A stretch of DNA of 54,853 nucleotides from Rhodothermus sp. (GCA_030950375.1 JAUZRN010000011.1:90001-144853); one strand, 5' to 3'; positions 45,330-53,351 are shown, counted from the first letter of the stretch. Numbers and translations are program-made. Notes: generated by a model not told the origin, from the letters alone.

Positions 45330-45719
45330 ATGGAAGAACCCGCCTTTGTGCCCGCCTACAACCGTCCAAAAAAGCCGGGCATCTGGATGAACCTTGACAA
45401 CACGGTGTCCATCTACCACGTGGTGGGACCCGACGACACCTTCGAGGAAGCGGCCCAGGCCCTTTTTGCCCTGCTGCGCGAAGCGCAGGAACGCTTTCCG
45501 GACTGGCCGCGACTGCTCTTCATCGACATCATCGGCCACGAGGGCGAGCGGGCAGGCTTTGACGACGACTTCTTCGAGTTTCAGCAAGAGTTCCTGTTTT
45601 CGACACTGGCGCCGTTTGTAACCGCCCTCGACACCCCGCTGACCGGCCCCCTACTCAACCCGGCCCCCCAGCGCAACGACCTGCCGGATCGCCTGGTGAT
45701 CAGGACGCCTCAAGACTAA
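45330..45719 (+). CDS. Hypothetical protein
   Basis: A 129-residue acidic soluble protein I do not recognise. It contains GIWMNLDNTVSIYHVVGPDD, a helix EEAAQALFALLREAQERF, and LLFIDIIGHEGERAGFDDDF followed by FEFQQEFLFSTLAPFVTALDTPL. It looks like a compact alpha/beta fold without signal peptide. I chose the ATG at 45330, where the ordered sequence begins; in-frame ATGs at 45225 and 45252 would add a low-complexity leader. The module 1 element lies 50 nt downstream. Confidence 0.65.
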   Translation: MEEPAFVPAYNRPKKPGIWMNLDNTVSIYHVVGPDDTFEEAAQALFALLREAQERFPDWPRLLFIDIIGHEGERAGFDDDFFEFQQEFLFSTLAPFVTALDTPLTGPLLNPAPQRNDLPDRLVIRTPQD

Positions 45720-45768
45720 CCGTCGCTCCTCAATCACTTGTATTCATACCTCAACAGGGCAATCTCTC

Positions 45769-45800
45769 TTGACAAGATCTTTTTTTTAGGTTAGACGTGT
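45769..45800 (+). promoter_or_regulatory. Module 1 upstream element: TTGACA plus T8 tract
   Basis: TTGACA (45769-45774), five bases, eight T residues (45780-45787), then AGGTTAGACG, 65 nt from TTGACA to the peptide ATG. The same layout recurs at 48026 and 49556 before the other two peptide genes. TTGACA suggests a minus-35 element, and the T run would sit in the spacer, where slippage would change promoter spacing. The minus-10 position is not clear. Confidence 0.55.
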
Positions 45801-45833
45801 CGGTTTTTTACTCCCATCCAACCCGGTAGCGCC

Positions 45834-46094
45834 ATGGTACTACACAAGTTGCTGCGATGGCTGCCTGCATGCAATGCCTTCTTCTTTGCAGTCATTCTCT
45901 CCGGCAGCCTGATCTTACTGGACCCGTCCCCGGCCTGGGCCGCTAAATGCAGAGCGGAAGTAACCTGTGGAGACGGCGCTAAAGTATCCTGCGAAGCGTC
46001 GGGTCCTAATTCACAATGCGAAGCAAGCCAGAGAGATGGTGAAGTTTGCTGCTACGACGGGGATGGCTGGTCCCATGGCTTTTGCCGTGAGTAG
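45834..46094 (+). CDS. Small secreted cysteine-rich protein, module 1
   Basis: An 86-residue protein with a signal peptide (basic HKLLR, hydrophobic core about 12-29, cleavage near AWAA-K). The mature part of some 49 residues has seven cysteines (39, 45, 53, 62, 72, 73, 84), including a CC pair, and is rich in Gly, Asp and Ser. I know no family. It lies before a beta-propeller gene and a DsbA-like gene, so it is presumably exported and disulfide-bonded. Its cysteine spacing differs from the peptides of modules 2 and 3. Confidence 0.75.
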   Translation: MVLHKLLRWLPACNAFFFAVILSGSLILLDPSPAWAAKCRAEVTCGDGAKVSCEASGPNSQCEASQRDGEVCCYDGDGWSHGFCRE

Positions 46095-46107
46095 GTGAAA
46101 CGTAGTC

Positions 46108-46141
46108 GGGGGATAGCAGCTTGTCTCTGCTATCCCCCTTT
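46108..46141 (+). terminator. Strong hairpin between peptide 1 and its propeller gene (attenuator or processing site)
   Basis: A perfect 12-bp stem GGGGGATAGCAG/CTGCTATCCCCC with a seven-base CTTGTCT loop, followed by only three T residues. It sits 13 nt after the peptide stop and 19 nt before the propeller ATG. It would allow partial termination or protect the upstream mRNA, giving more peptide than propeller. Confidence 0.6.
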
Positions 46142-46160
46142 GAATCGCCGCAAAAGCGCC

Positions 46161-47216
46161 ATGAAACCCCTGACAGGCTTCCTCCTGCTTCTATTCACTG
46201 CTTCTCAGACTGCGCAGGCCCAAGAGATTCCTTACATCGATCTGTACCCAGACACAGCGCTTACCGTACTGGGCCCGCATTTTTACCTCGACAAAGTCGT
46301 GGCCATTACCTATGCACCGACGCATGGATACTTCATTGGGGACGACGAGCTGAGTCAGATTGCCTGGACAAACCGCCAGTTCCAGCTAATACGTGCGTTA
46401 GGCAAACCCGGAGAAGGTCCAGAAGATTTGATGGGCGTATCCTCCCTTTATCTATGGGGAGATACCCTGTTGGTAGGCACAGGTGGGGTTATCAAAAAAT
46501 TTTTGTTGCCCGATTTTGTATACCTTGATCGTTATCTCATTCGTAGTCGATGCGCGCATTGCGTTCACGTTACGCCTTACGGGATTGTACAAACCGTTGT
46601 CAGCTCCAAAGATCCTATTCGGTTGTATGATCTCCATGGACGTCTTTTGCGTCGCTTCGGACGTATACTGGAACCTGAGCATCCTTCTTCTGCTTTCTTT
46701 AATTTTCGCGCTGGCGTTTTTATAACAGAATCGCAAGACATTATTGCCATTCCGCGCCTGCATCCCCAGATCGAGCGGTACACTTTCGAAGGCAAGATGC
46801 AGGAGATTTTCACGCTAAACCAGCTCCCACTCCTGGCCCGGCTTTTTCAAGAAGCCTGGGATCGCACCCAGGAACTGCAACGCAAACAGCCTTACATGCT
46901 CGCACAGCTCTGGGGGGATGCGGCCTATGCAAAAGGCTGGCTCTATCTGACCGTAGCGATGCAGTGGCCCGATGCCCCTCACATTCAGCATGTGTTGGTC
47001 GTGCGGGTTACGCGTGAACGAATGCAGCTATCGCATATTCTGCGCCTTCACCGTGACCAGACACCGCTTCAGATGGGTCTCCTTGAAGCGGATCATATAG
47101 ATGAGGTATCTCTATCTGCTCGCCTCATCGAAGTCATTCCTCAAACGGGCAAACTGCTGGCCCGGATGTTTCCGGAAGATCTGCTCTACGTCTACACGCT
47201 TCCCGAACAGCCATGA
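46161..47216 (+). CDS. Secreted six-bladed beta-propeller protein, module 1
   Basis: A 351-residue protein with a signal peptide ending AQAQ (about residue 21). The blade motif ALGKPGEGPEDLMG matches the GxGEGPxE(F/L) hallmark of Bacteroidota 6-bladed propellers (PF17170). A CxxC pair (RCAHC) lies in the middle. It is more diverged from the propellers of modules 2 and 3 than they are from each other. A stretch near 46480-46740 is noticeably AT-richer than the flanks. Its stop overlaps the DsbA-like start (ATGA, 47213-47216). Function unknown; propellers usually bind ligands or proteins. Confidence 0.82.
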   Translation: MKPLTGFLLLLFTASQTAQAQEIPYIDLYPDTALTVLGPHFYLDKVVAITYAPTHGYFIGDDELSQIAWTNRQFQLIRALGKPGEGPEDLMGVSSLYLWGDTLLVGTGGVIKKFLLPDFVYLDRYLIRSRCAHCVHVTPYGIVQTVVSSKDPIRLYDLHGRLLRRFGRILEPEHPSSAFFNFRAGVFITESQDIIAIPRLHPQIERYTFEGKMQEIFTLNQLPLLARLFQEAWDRTQELQRKQPYMLAQLWGDAAYAKGWLYLTVAMQWPDAPHIQHVLVVRVTRERMQLSHILRLHRDQTPLQMGLLEADHIDEVSLSARLIEVIPQTGKLLARMFPEDLLYVYTLPEQP

Positions 47217-47902
47217 AGGCCGAACGCCTGCAACTGATCTTCTCCGGCATTCTGGCCGGATGCGCCCTGATTATCACCGGCGCCGTGCTGTACCGACTCC
47301 TGGCTACGCCGGAGGCCCCATCTCCACCTTCTTTCCCTGAAGACTTTGAAACGCTGCCCGCGTTACCGGATTCCCTCTGGGAACCGCTCCTCCAGGGCGG
47401 CCATCGGGTCGGCGCAGCGGAGCCCCAAGTAATTCTGGTGGAATTTCTGGATTACCGGTGTGCCTACTGCCGCCAGATACACCCGACGCTGGAAGCTCTG
47501 CTGGAGGCATATCCCGACCTGCAGATTATCTACCGGCACTATCCGCTGAACCTCAACCGCTCAGCAGCGGCCGCCCGCATTGCCCTCTGCGCCGACGCGC
47601 AGGGGTGGTTCGAACGCATGCACACCCGTCTTCTTACCGCCCAGAAACTGGATGTAGAAAGCTTGCTCTACGATCGCACGGCCTCCGAACGGGCCACCTT
47701 CGATTCGTGCCTGTATGGCAGGGATTCTCCTGTAGACTCCCTGCTGTTGCAGGACATCGCGCTGGCGCGGCGGGTAGGCGTGACCGGCACGCCCACGTTC
47801 TTTTTGAACGGACGCCGCGTGCCGGTAGGCGTTCCGGCCTCCCGACTTCGGGATTACGTCCACCAGGCGCTGCAGCGCGAAAGCCGCCCAGCGCAGCGCT
47901 GA
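47213..47902 (+). CDS. Membrane-anchored DsbA-like thiol oxidoreductase
   Basis: A 229-residue protein with an N-terminal anchor helix (about 8-30), a proline-rich linker and a thioredoxin-fold domain with an inserted helical segment, as in DsbA/DsbG. The active site is Cys83-Ala-Tyr-Cys86 and the cis-proline is Pro194 (TGTPTF). Extra cysteines at 126 and 166 may form a second pair. It is translationally coupled to the module 1 propeller gene and is the only oxidoreductase in the cluster, so it may oxidise or isomerise the cysteine-rich peptides. Confidence 0.9.
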   Translation: MKAERLQLIFSGILAGCALIITGAVLYRLLATPEAPSPPSFPEDFETLPALPDSLWEPLLQGGHRVGAAEPQVILVEFLDYRCAYCRQIHPTLEALLEAYPDLQIIYRHYPLNLNRSAAAARIALCADAQGWFERMHTRLLTAQKLDVESLLYDRTASERATFDSCLYGRDSPVDSLLLQDIALARRVGVTGTPTFFLNGRRVPVGVPASRLRDYVHQALQRESRPAQR

Positions 47903-47927
47903 ATCCCTTCGGCCCTCTTCCTACACA

Positions 47928-47988
47928 CCGGCCAACCTTTCCGACTGATCTGGAGCCCTCCCTTATCTCCAGACCGCCTTCAGAACTA
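47928..47988 (+). pseudogene. Decayed fragment of a cysteine-rich peptide gene
   Basis: The bases CCGGCCAACCTTTCC...GATCTGGAGCCCTCCC...CTCCAGACCGC parallel the module 3 peptide gene at about 49703-49752 (CCGGTCAACCTTTCA...GATCTGGAATCCCTCCC...CTCCAGATCGC). They are offset by single-base indels, and the cysteine codon is lost. No open frame is kept. I read it as the relic of another peptide gene between modules 1 and 2. Beyond 47988 similarity is too weak to claim. Confidence 0.45.
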
Positions 47989-48025
47989 AATGCCCATACC
48001 CATGTGTAAGACGGCACATCCCTTC

Positions 48026-48060
48026 TTGACATAATACTTTTTTTTTGTAGGTTACATGCC
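48026..48060 (+). promoter_or_regulatory. Module 2 upstream element: TTGACA plus T9 tract
   Basis: TTGACA (48026-48031), six bases, nine T residues (48038-48046), then GTAGGTTACATG. Same arrangement as at 45769 and 49556. TAGGTTA occurs after the T run both here and in module 1. Confidence 0.55.
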
Positions 48061-48119
48061 GACTTCTGTCTATCAGCCATTCTACCGAAAAAGCCATGAA
48101 GGTCTGACTTCTTCAATGG

Positions 48120-48386
48120 ATGGTACTTCTTGCATTGCCCTTAATTTTTTCTGCCAACAACCCCAACACCATGGTTCCACTGGAGCCGGCTGCGCCCTGT
48201 CTTCAGACCGCGCAAGCCATTGCCAGATCTTCAGGGACTGGATTGTGCGAAATTCTGTGTCTTCCTATCTGGGAGCCCTGGTATGACGGGCCGGATCGCT
48301 ATGGATGTAACAGTGGTGGAAGTGCAATCTGCCAGGGGATTCTGAAAGATCTGGAATGTCCGGGATGCGTAGGCGGTCCGGAATAA
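48120..48386 (+). CDS. Small secreted cysteine-rich protein, module 2 (start disrupted by in-frame TGA)
   Basis: From the ATG at 48120 the product has 88 residues with seven cysteines (27, 43, 47, 63, 71, 80, 83) and ends CPGCVGGPE. Spacing is C-x15-C-x3-C-x15-C-x7-C-x8-C-x2-C, nearly identical to module 3. An ATG at 48096 in the same frame would give a better signal peptide of the same length as module 3 (MKV, stop, LLQWMVLLALPLIFSA), but its fourth codon is TGA. Either the gene is damaged, or translation restarts at 48120 with a weak signal lacking positive charge, or the base is an error. The last 22 nt overlap the propeller gene. Confidence 0.65.
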   Translation: MVLLALPLIFSANNPNTMVPLEPAAPCLQTAQAIARSSGTGLCEILCLPIWEPWYDGPDRYGCNSGGSAICQGILKDLECPGCVGGPE

Positions 48387-49471
48387 CGCTATTGCTGGGG
48401 TTACTGGGACTGGTAGGAAATAGCTGGCCCGGTCCACTGTCTGCCCAGCAGCCACTGATCGGGGCACAACGGCGATTGCAGCTTGTGCCTCAGGCCCCGA
48501 TTCCATTGCAAGGTACACGTATTGGCGACGTAGAAGAAGTGGTGGCGCATCCAACGCGCCCCCTGTTTTTTGTAATCGACCGCCGACCACCCGGTGTGTA
48601 CAGCTTCGATCATCGGGGACGTTTTGTCCAGCGCTTTGGCAGGCAAGGCGAAGGCCCCCATGAATTTCTGGGGCGGTTACGGGTGGCAGCCTGGCAGGAC
48701 ACCCTGCTGATCCTGGACGGACTGCGTCGTCGGGTGGTTGCCTACCAGGTGGCTACCGGCGCTCCCCTGGCGCTTACCCGACTACCCAGTCCACTGCCGG
48801 CAGCCGTGCAACACTGGAAGCTCTATCGGGAACACCTGATCTTCTACTGGTCCGGATCGCTTCGTCCCCCTCTCGTCGAAGTTTATGATCTGAAGCAGAG
48901 GGCTTTCACCTATGCGCTCCGGGAAAACCTTACCCCGGAGCATCAGATGCTTTTGCGCTATGTGCATAGCGGAGGATTGACCCTCCTGGGCGATTCCCTG
49001 GTACTGGCCATGCCGGCCGATCGGCCGGTGCTCTACTTTCTGGATCTGCGTTCCGGCACGCAGGGACGCTGGCGCTCGCTTTCCGACCCAGCCTTTCATG
49101 CACCGCCGCTTGAAAAGCCGCTTCCTGCCTATGACTTCGAAGAGTGGGTGGCCTACATTACGCGCCGCAGCAGCACCTGCGGGCTGTTCCTGCTCCAGAA
49201 TGGCTATCTCGTCGTTCAGTTAGAGCACGGTACCCGTGAGGAAGCCCGCTGGCTCCGGCTGATCATTCTGGATCCCACTACCCGCCAGGAAATCGACCGC
49301 ATTACGTTCCCGGCTGCCCTGCGGCAACAATATCAGTTGCTCCATCGAAGTGGCATCTTTCTGACAGCACAGGGCAACTGCCTCTACCTTCGGCGCTTTT
49401 TGGAGGAGCAGGACCGCTGGGCGCTCTGGCCCTGGTGCCTGGAGCCCATCCCTTCCAGCAACTCCCCTTGA
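48365..49471 (+). CDS. Secreted six-bladed beta-propeller protein, module 2
   Basis: A 368-residue protein with a signal peptide (RRR then a leucine-rich core, cleavage near LSAQ). The hallmark is FGRQGEGPHEFLG. Blades and the segments STCGLFLLQNGYLVVQLE and FLEEQDRWALWPWCLEP are shared with the module 3 propeller, the two being roughly half identical by eye. The start lies inside the peptide gene, the ATG being formed with the last Cys codon TGC. An ATG 9 nt earlier is also possible. Confidence 0.82.
   Translation: MRRRSGITLLLGLLGLVGNSWPGPLSAQQPLIGAQRRLQLVPQAPIPLQGTRIGDVEEVVAHPTRPLFFVIDRRPPGVYSFDHRGRFVQRFGRQGEGPHEFLGRLRVAAWQDTLLILDGLRRRVVAYQVATGAPLALTRLPSPLPAAVQHWKLYREHLIFYWSGSLRPPLVEVYDLKQRAFTYALRENLTPEHQMLLRYVHSGGLTLLGDSLVLAMPADRPVLYFLDLRSGTQGRWRSLSDPAFHAPPLEKPLPAYDFEEWVAYITRRSSTCGLFLLQNGYLVVQLEHGTREEARWLRLIILDPTTRQEIDRITFPAALRQQYQLLHRSGIFLTAQGNCLYLRRFLEEQDRWALWPWCLEPIPSSNSP
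49401..49447 (+). repeat. 47-bp block identical to 50961-51007
   Basis: Both copies encode the C-terminal LEEQDRWALWPWCLEP region of the module 2 and 3 propellers and are identical in every base, including silent positions. The rest of the two genes is clearly diverged. This suggests recent gene conversion or a constrained sequence. Confidence 0.85.
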
Positions 49472-49555
49472 ACTCGACCAACACTCACATACCCGAACCA
49501 CCTACCGCTCCGCGTTTCCCCGCCTGCCCCTGCATCCGAACATCCTCACCAAGAC

Positions 49556-49582
49556 TTGACAACAAGTTTTTTTTTAACATAC
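49556..49582 (+). promoter_or_regulatory. Module 3 upstream element: TTGACA plus T9 tract
   Basis: TTGACA (49556-49561), five bases, nine T residues (49567-49575), then AACATACG, 82 nt from TTGACA to the peptide ATG at 49638. Third member of the set at 45769 and 48026. Confidence 0.55.
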
Positions 49583-49637
49583 GCAGCGAAGTTTCTTCAG
49601 CAATGCACTTTCCCGGTAACCAATCCGACAGGATATC

Positions 49638-49925
49638 ATGATTGGACACATAGCACGAGCGGCGCTGATCTTGAGCATACCACTGATGCTTTCCGCCCCC
49701 TCGCCGGTCAACCTTTCAGCCGATCTGGAATCCCTCCCCTGCCTCCAGATCGCTCAACAACTGGCTCAGACAGCCCGCATCGATCTATGTGAGCTTGGAT
49801 GTATGGAAATCTGGGAAAATCGATGGGAACCTGCGGGTGCCGTGTGCTATCGGACGAAAGATCAGATCTGTGTAGCTTTGCTCATGGAGTTAGGCTGTCC
49901 ACCATGCAATGGAGGACCCGAATAA
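49638..49925 (+). CDS. Small secreted cysteine-rich protein, module 3
   Basis: A 95-residue protein with a signal peptide (core ALILSIPLMLSA, residues 9-20) and seven mature cysteines (35, 51, 55, 70, 78, 87, 90) ending CPPCNGGPE. Cysteine spacing matches the module 2 peptide to within one residue. Other shared features are the PCLQ start, the LCE(L/I)xC pair followed by (E/P)IWE, and the GGPE end. This is the intact model for the family, which I do not recognise. An odd number of cysteines implies one free thiol or a covalent partner. Its 3' end overlaps the propeller gene by 22 nt. Confidence 0.78.
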   Translation: MIGHIARAALILSIPLMLSAPSPVNLSADLESLPCLQIAQQLAQTARIDLCELGCMEIWENRWEPAGAVCYRTKDQICVALLMELGCPPCNGGPE

Positions 49926-51022
49926 TCAGCGCCCTTATCCTGCTCCTGCCCGGAACAGGCGGCGGTCTTGTTTGCTTTTCGCTTGCTCAACAGTTGACAT
50001 TGGTGGGGGCACAACAGCGTTTTCAGCTCGTATCGCGGTCTCCCATTATAGTCCATGAAAAGCTTGTCGGAGACGTTTTTGATATCGCCTCCCATCCAAC
50101 ACAACCTTTATTCTTTGTGGTTGATCGCCAGCCTCCGGGTGTCTTTGTCCTAACAGCAAACGGACGTTTTCTGAGAAGCTATGGCCGTCAGGGGGAAGGC
50201 CCCGGCGAGTTTCTGGGGCCGCCGTCTGTTACCGTTTGGGGCGACACCCTACTCGTCCTCGATCCTGCACGCAATCGGTTAGAGGCCTATCGAGTGACTA
50301 CGGGCCAGCTACTTACGTTCAGCATGTTGCCCCAGAATCTTCCTGGTTTCCAGCACTGGATCCTTCACAGCAATCATCTGGTCCTCTATTTGTCAGGCCG
50401 GCTTCACGCCGCCCTGGTTGAGGTTTATGATTTCTCGCGACGTCGATATACCCATACGCTTTCCCTCCCCAAGCTTACCCCAGAGCACGACCTGCTATTA
50501 AGCTACATAGGTAGTGGTGGACTGGCTCTGCTGGGTGATTCCTTGGTACTGGCTACTCCGGCTGACCGACCTACCCTTTATTTCCTAAACCTACGTACAG
50601 GCCAGCAGGGAATATGGCTCACGCTCCAGGATCCCGACTTTCGCGTTCAATCGGCCCCTGATCTCGAAAAACTGCTACGCCAGGGCCGGTGGCGTGCTTA
50701 CCAGAAGCAATGGGTCGGCTACCTCACCTCCAATAGCCGTACCTGTGGGCTGTTTGTGCTCGACAATGGACTGCTGGCCGTGCAGCTGGAATATGGACCG
50801 GACCAGCAAAACCGCTGGCTCCGGCTTATCGTTATCGACCTCGCTACACGCCAGGAAATTGACCGCATCACGCTACCCGTCACCGTACGGCAACAGTATG
50901 GCTTGATGGAGTCCATCTTTCGTACTGCGCAGGGGCTATGTCTGTACATTGAGCGCTTTCTGGAGGAGCAGGACCGCTGGGCGCTCTGGCCCTGGTGCCT
51001 GGAGCCCTATTCCCGTCTCTGA
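49904..51022 (+). CDS. Secreted six-bladed beta-propeller protein, module 3
   Basis: A 372-residue protein with a signal peptide (RTRIISALILLLPG core, cleavage near SLAQ). It contains YGRQGEGPGEFLG, STPxxADRP-like ATPADRPTLYFLNL, and the same three conserved cysteines in the C-terminal third as module 2 (RTCGLF, GLCLYI, PWCLEP). The start is set by its correspondence with module 2: the ATG uses the last Cys codon of the peptide gene and gives the same 22-nt overlap. The 258 nt after its stop show no gene or clear terminator. Confidence 0.82.
   Translation: MQWRTRIISALILLLPGTGGGLVCFSLAQQLTLVGAQQRFQLVSRSPIIVHEKLVGDVFDIASHPTQPLFFVVDRQPPGVFVLTANGRFLRSYGRQGEGPGEFLGPPSVTVWGDTLLVLDPARNRLEAYRVTTGQLLTFSMLPQNLPGFQHWILHSNHLVLYLSGRLHAALVEVYDFSRRRYTHTLSLPKLTPEHDLLLSYIGSGGLALLGDSLVLATPADRPTLYFLNLRTGQQGIWLTLQDPDFRVQSAPDLEKLLRQGRWRAYQKQWVGYLTSNSRTCGLFVLDNGLLAVQLEYGPDQQNRWLRLIVIDLATRQEIDRITLPVTVRQQYGLMESIFRTAQGLCLYIERFLEEQDRWALWPWCLEPYSRL
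50961..51007 (+). repeat. Second copy of the 47-bp propeller block
   Basis: Identical to 49401-49447; see that entry. Confidence 0.85.
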
Positions 51023-51280
51023 CCCTCGCTGAGCACAATCGCTCAACCCAACCAGAGGCAAGCCTTTCCCCTTCAAAACAATTTGTCCTGACCGCGTTTG
51101 CCCTTTCCTGCAGTGCTGAACTGCCCTACGGTCAGTAGCTTCCCTTTTCCCTTGCACTCCAGCGCAGGATGTTGTAAGCTTAGGTCGCCGGCTGTTAGCG
51201 TTCCTGCAAATGCCTCATTGAGCTCGGGCCACAAGGTAGCCCGATAGGTTACAGGCCAGACGGTTGCGCAACCCACCCCC

Positions 51281-52456
51281 ATGCGAAAGCAATTTGCAGT
51301 CAGCCGATGTCATATACGAACCGTGGTCGTTGTTTATCACCCGGACTATCTGAAATATTGCTTTGGTCCCGAACATCCGTTTAGCCCTCTTCGACTGGAG
51401 ATGCTCTGGACGTTGCTGGAAGCCCTGGACGGCCGCCCCATGCCCATCACCCCTGCTGAAGCCACTCGCGACGAAATACTTCAGGTGCACATCGAAGCCT
51501 ATGTTGCTCGTGTGGAAGCTGCCAGCCAGGGTGAACCGGTACCCGACGCTCAGGCCTTCGGCCTGGATACTCCGGACGTCCCGGTTTTTCCCGACATGGA
51601 CTATGCTGCCCGTATTCAGGCCGGCGGTACGTTACATGGCGCCCGCCTGATCGCCCGAGGACAGGCAACTACCGTGCTGCAGCTTGGTGGAGGATTCCAC
51701 CACGCTTACCCGGACCACGCTTCGGGCTTTTGCATCTATAACGACCTGGCGCTTGCCATCCAAGCCCTGAACGAAGCCGGACTGCGTGTGGCCTATATCG
51801 ACCTCGACGTTCATCATGCCGATGGCGTGCAGGCTATATACTATCAGGACGATACGGTGCTGACCATCAGCCTCCACGAAAGCGGCCAGTACCTTTTCCC
51901 CGGAACGGGCTCTGTCGATGAAATCGGTGAAGGACGCGGCCAGGGCTTTTCGCTGAACGTACCGTTGCAGCCTTTTACCGAAGACGAAAGTTACCTGGAG
52001 GTGTTTGAGCGCGTTGTGCCCCATGCCCTGACCATGTTTCGCCCCGATGTACTTGTCGTCCAGTGCGGTGCCGACGCCCACTTTCAGGATCCGCTGGCCG
52101 ATCTGCTACTGTCGACACAGGCCTATGCCCGACTTTTTCAGCGCCTCAAAGCACTGGCCGACGAACACACCGGCGGCCGCGCGCTCTTCACACTGGGCGG
52201 CGGCTACGACTTCGATGCCACGGTGCGCGTCTGGGCCTTGCTCTATCTCACGCTGCAGGGTCGCTCTCTGCCAGAACGTCTGCCATCGGCCTGGCGTCTC
52301 CACTGGGAGCAGCGGCTGGCACGCCCCCTTACCTCCACCCTGCACGACTCCGCCCATCCCCTGAAACCCTCCCCCAAACGCCGCCGCCAGATCGCGCTTC
52401 AGAACCTGCACACCGCCCAACGCCTCATGGACACCATCACTTACTACTGGTACTGA
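51281..52456 (+). CDS. Histone deacetylase-superfamily protein (AcuC-like)
   Basis: A 391-residue zinc amidohydrolase. The family pattern is complete: [14 protein letters not shown] near the N-terminus, the tandem histidines in [23 protein letters not shown], zinc ligands in [12 protein letters not shown], and [13 protein letters not shown]. The GGGYD loop lies further on. Bacterial members deacetylate proteins (AcuC acts on acetyl-CoA synthetase) or polyamines; no acetoin genes are near. The first 12 residues are weakly conserved, so the start could be later. Confidence 0.92.
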   Translation: MRKQFAVSRCHIRTVVVVYHPDYLKYCFGPEHPFSPLRLEMLWTLLEALDGRPMPITPAEATRDEILQVHIEAYVARVEAASQGEPVPDAQAFGLDTPDVPVFPDMDYAARIQAGGTLHGARLIARGQATTVLQLGGGFHHAYPDHASGFCIYNDLALAIQALNEAGLRVAYIDLDVHHADGVQAIYYQDDTVLTISLHESGQYLFPGTGSVDEIGEGRGQGFSLNVPLQPFTEDESYLEVFERVVPHALTMFRPDVLVVQCGADAHFQDPLADLLLSTQAYARLFQRLKALADEHTGGRALFTLGGGYDFDATVRVWALLYLTLQGRSLPERLPSAWRLHWEQRLARPLTSTLHDSAHPLKPSPKRRRQIALQNLHTAQRLMDTITYYWY

Positions 52457-52472
52457 AAAAACCAGGCATGCC

Positions 52473-53351
52473 ATGACCAGGCGCCCTCTCCTCGGTGGCC
52501 TTGAAGCCGGCGGCACCAAGTTCGTCTGCGCCGTGGGCACCGGCCCGGACGACCTCCGCGCTATTGAACGCTTCCCCACCACCACCCCCGAAGAAACGCT
52601 CCAGCGCGTCATCGACTTTTTCCAGAAACAACCCGAGCCGATCGCCGCGCTGGGCATCGGCTCGTTCGGCCCTGTCGATCCCGATCCGGCCTCGCCCACC
52701 TATGGCTACATTACAACTACCCCGAAGCCCGGATGGGCCCATACCGACATGGCCGGCACGCTCCGCCGCGCCCTGAACGTGCCCGTGGCCTTCGACACCG
52801 ACGTGAACGCTGCCGCCCTGGGCGAGCATCGCTGGGGTGCCGGCCGCGGCCTGCATACGTTCATCTATCTGACGATCGGCACCGGCATCGGCGGCGGGGC
52901 TATCGTGAACGGCCGGCGCCATCACGGCCACCAGCACCCTGAAATGGGGCACCTGCTCATCCCGCGCCTGCCCGACGACACGCGCCCCGGCACCTGCCCG
53001 TTCCATGGAGACTGCCTCGAAGGCCTGGCCTCCGGTCCGGCCATCGCCGCCCGGTGGGGCCGACCCACCCCGGAACTGCCACCCGACCATCCAGCCTGGG
53101 ACGAAGTGGCCCACTACCTGGCCTTCGGCCTGGCAAACCTGATCCTGACGCTCTCGCCGCAGCGCCTGATTCTGGGCGGTGGTGTCATGCACCAGCAACA
53201 CCTGTTTCCGCGCCTTCGCCAGCAGGTAGCCGCCTGCCTCAACGACTACGTACAACTGCCGGACCTCGACACGTTCATCGTCCCGCCGGCCCTCGGCGAC
53301 CGCGCCGGCGTCCTGGGCGCCCTGGCCCTGGCCGAAGAAGTGCTCACTTGA
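52473..53351 (+). CDS. ROK family sugar kinase, fructokinase-like
   Basis: A 292-residue cytoplasmic kinase. The ATP motif [15 protein letters not shown] is at residues 8-22; [15 protein letters not shown] holds the catalytic Asp; the zinc/sugar motif [11 protein letters not shown] followed by [19 protein letters not shown] is the variant seen in ROK fructokinases. Glucose or mannose remain possible substrates. It starts 16 nt after the deacetylase gene. Third-position GC is very high, which produces long antisense open frames. Confidence 0.9.
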   Translation: MTRRPLLGGLEAGGTKFVCAVGTGPDDLRAIERFPTTTPEETLQRVIDFFQKQPEPIAALGIGSFGPVDPDPASPTYGYITTTPKPGWAHTDMAGTLRRALNVPVAFDTDVNAAALGEHRWGAGRGLHTFIYLTIGTGIGGGAIVNGRRHHGHQHPEMGHLLIPRLPDDTRPGTCPFHGDCLEGLASGPAIAARWGRPTPELPPDHPAWDEVAHYLAFGLANLILTLSPQRLILGGGVMHQQHLFPRLRQQVAACLNDYVQLPDLDTFIVPPALGDRAGVLGALALAEEVLT

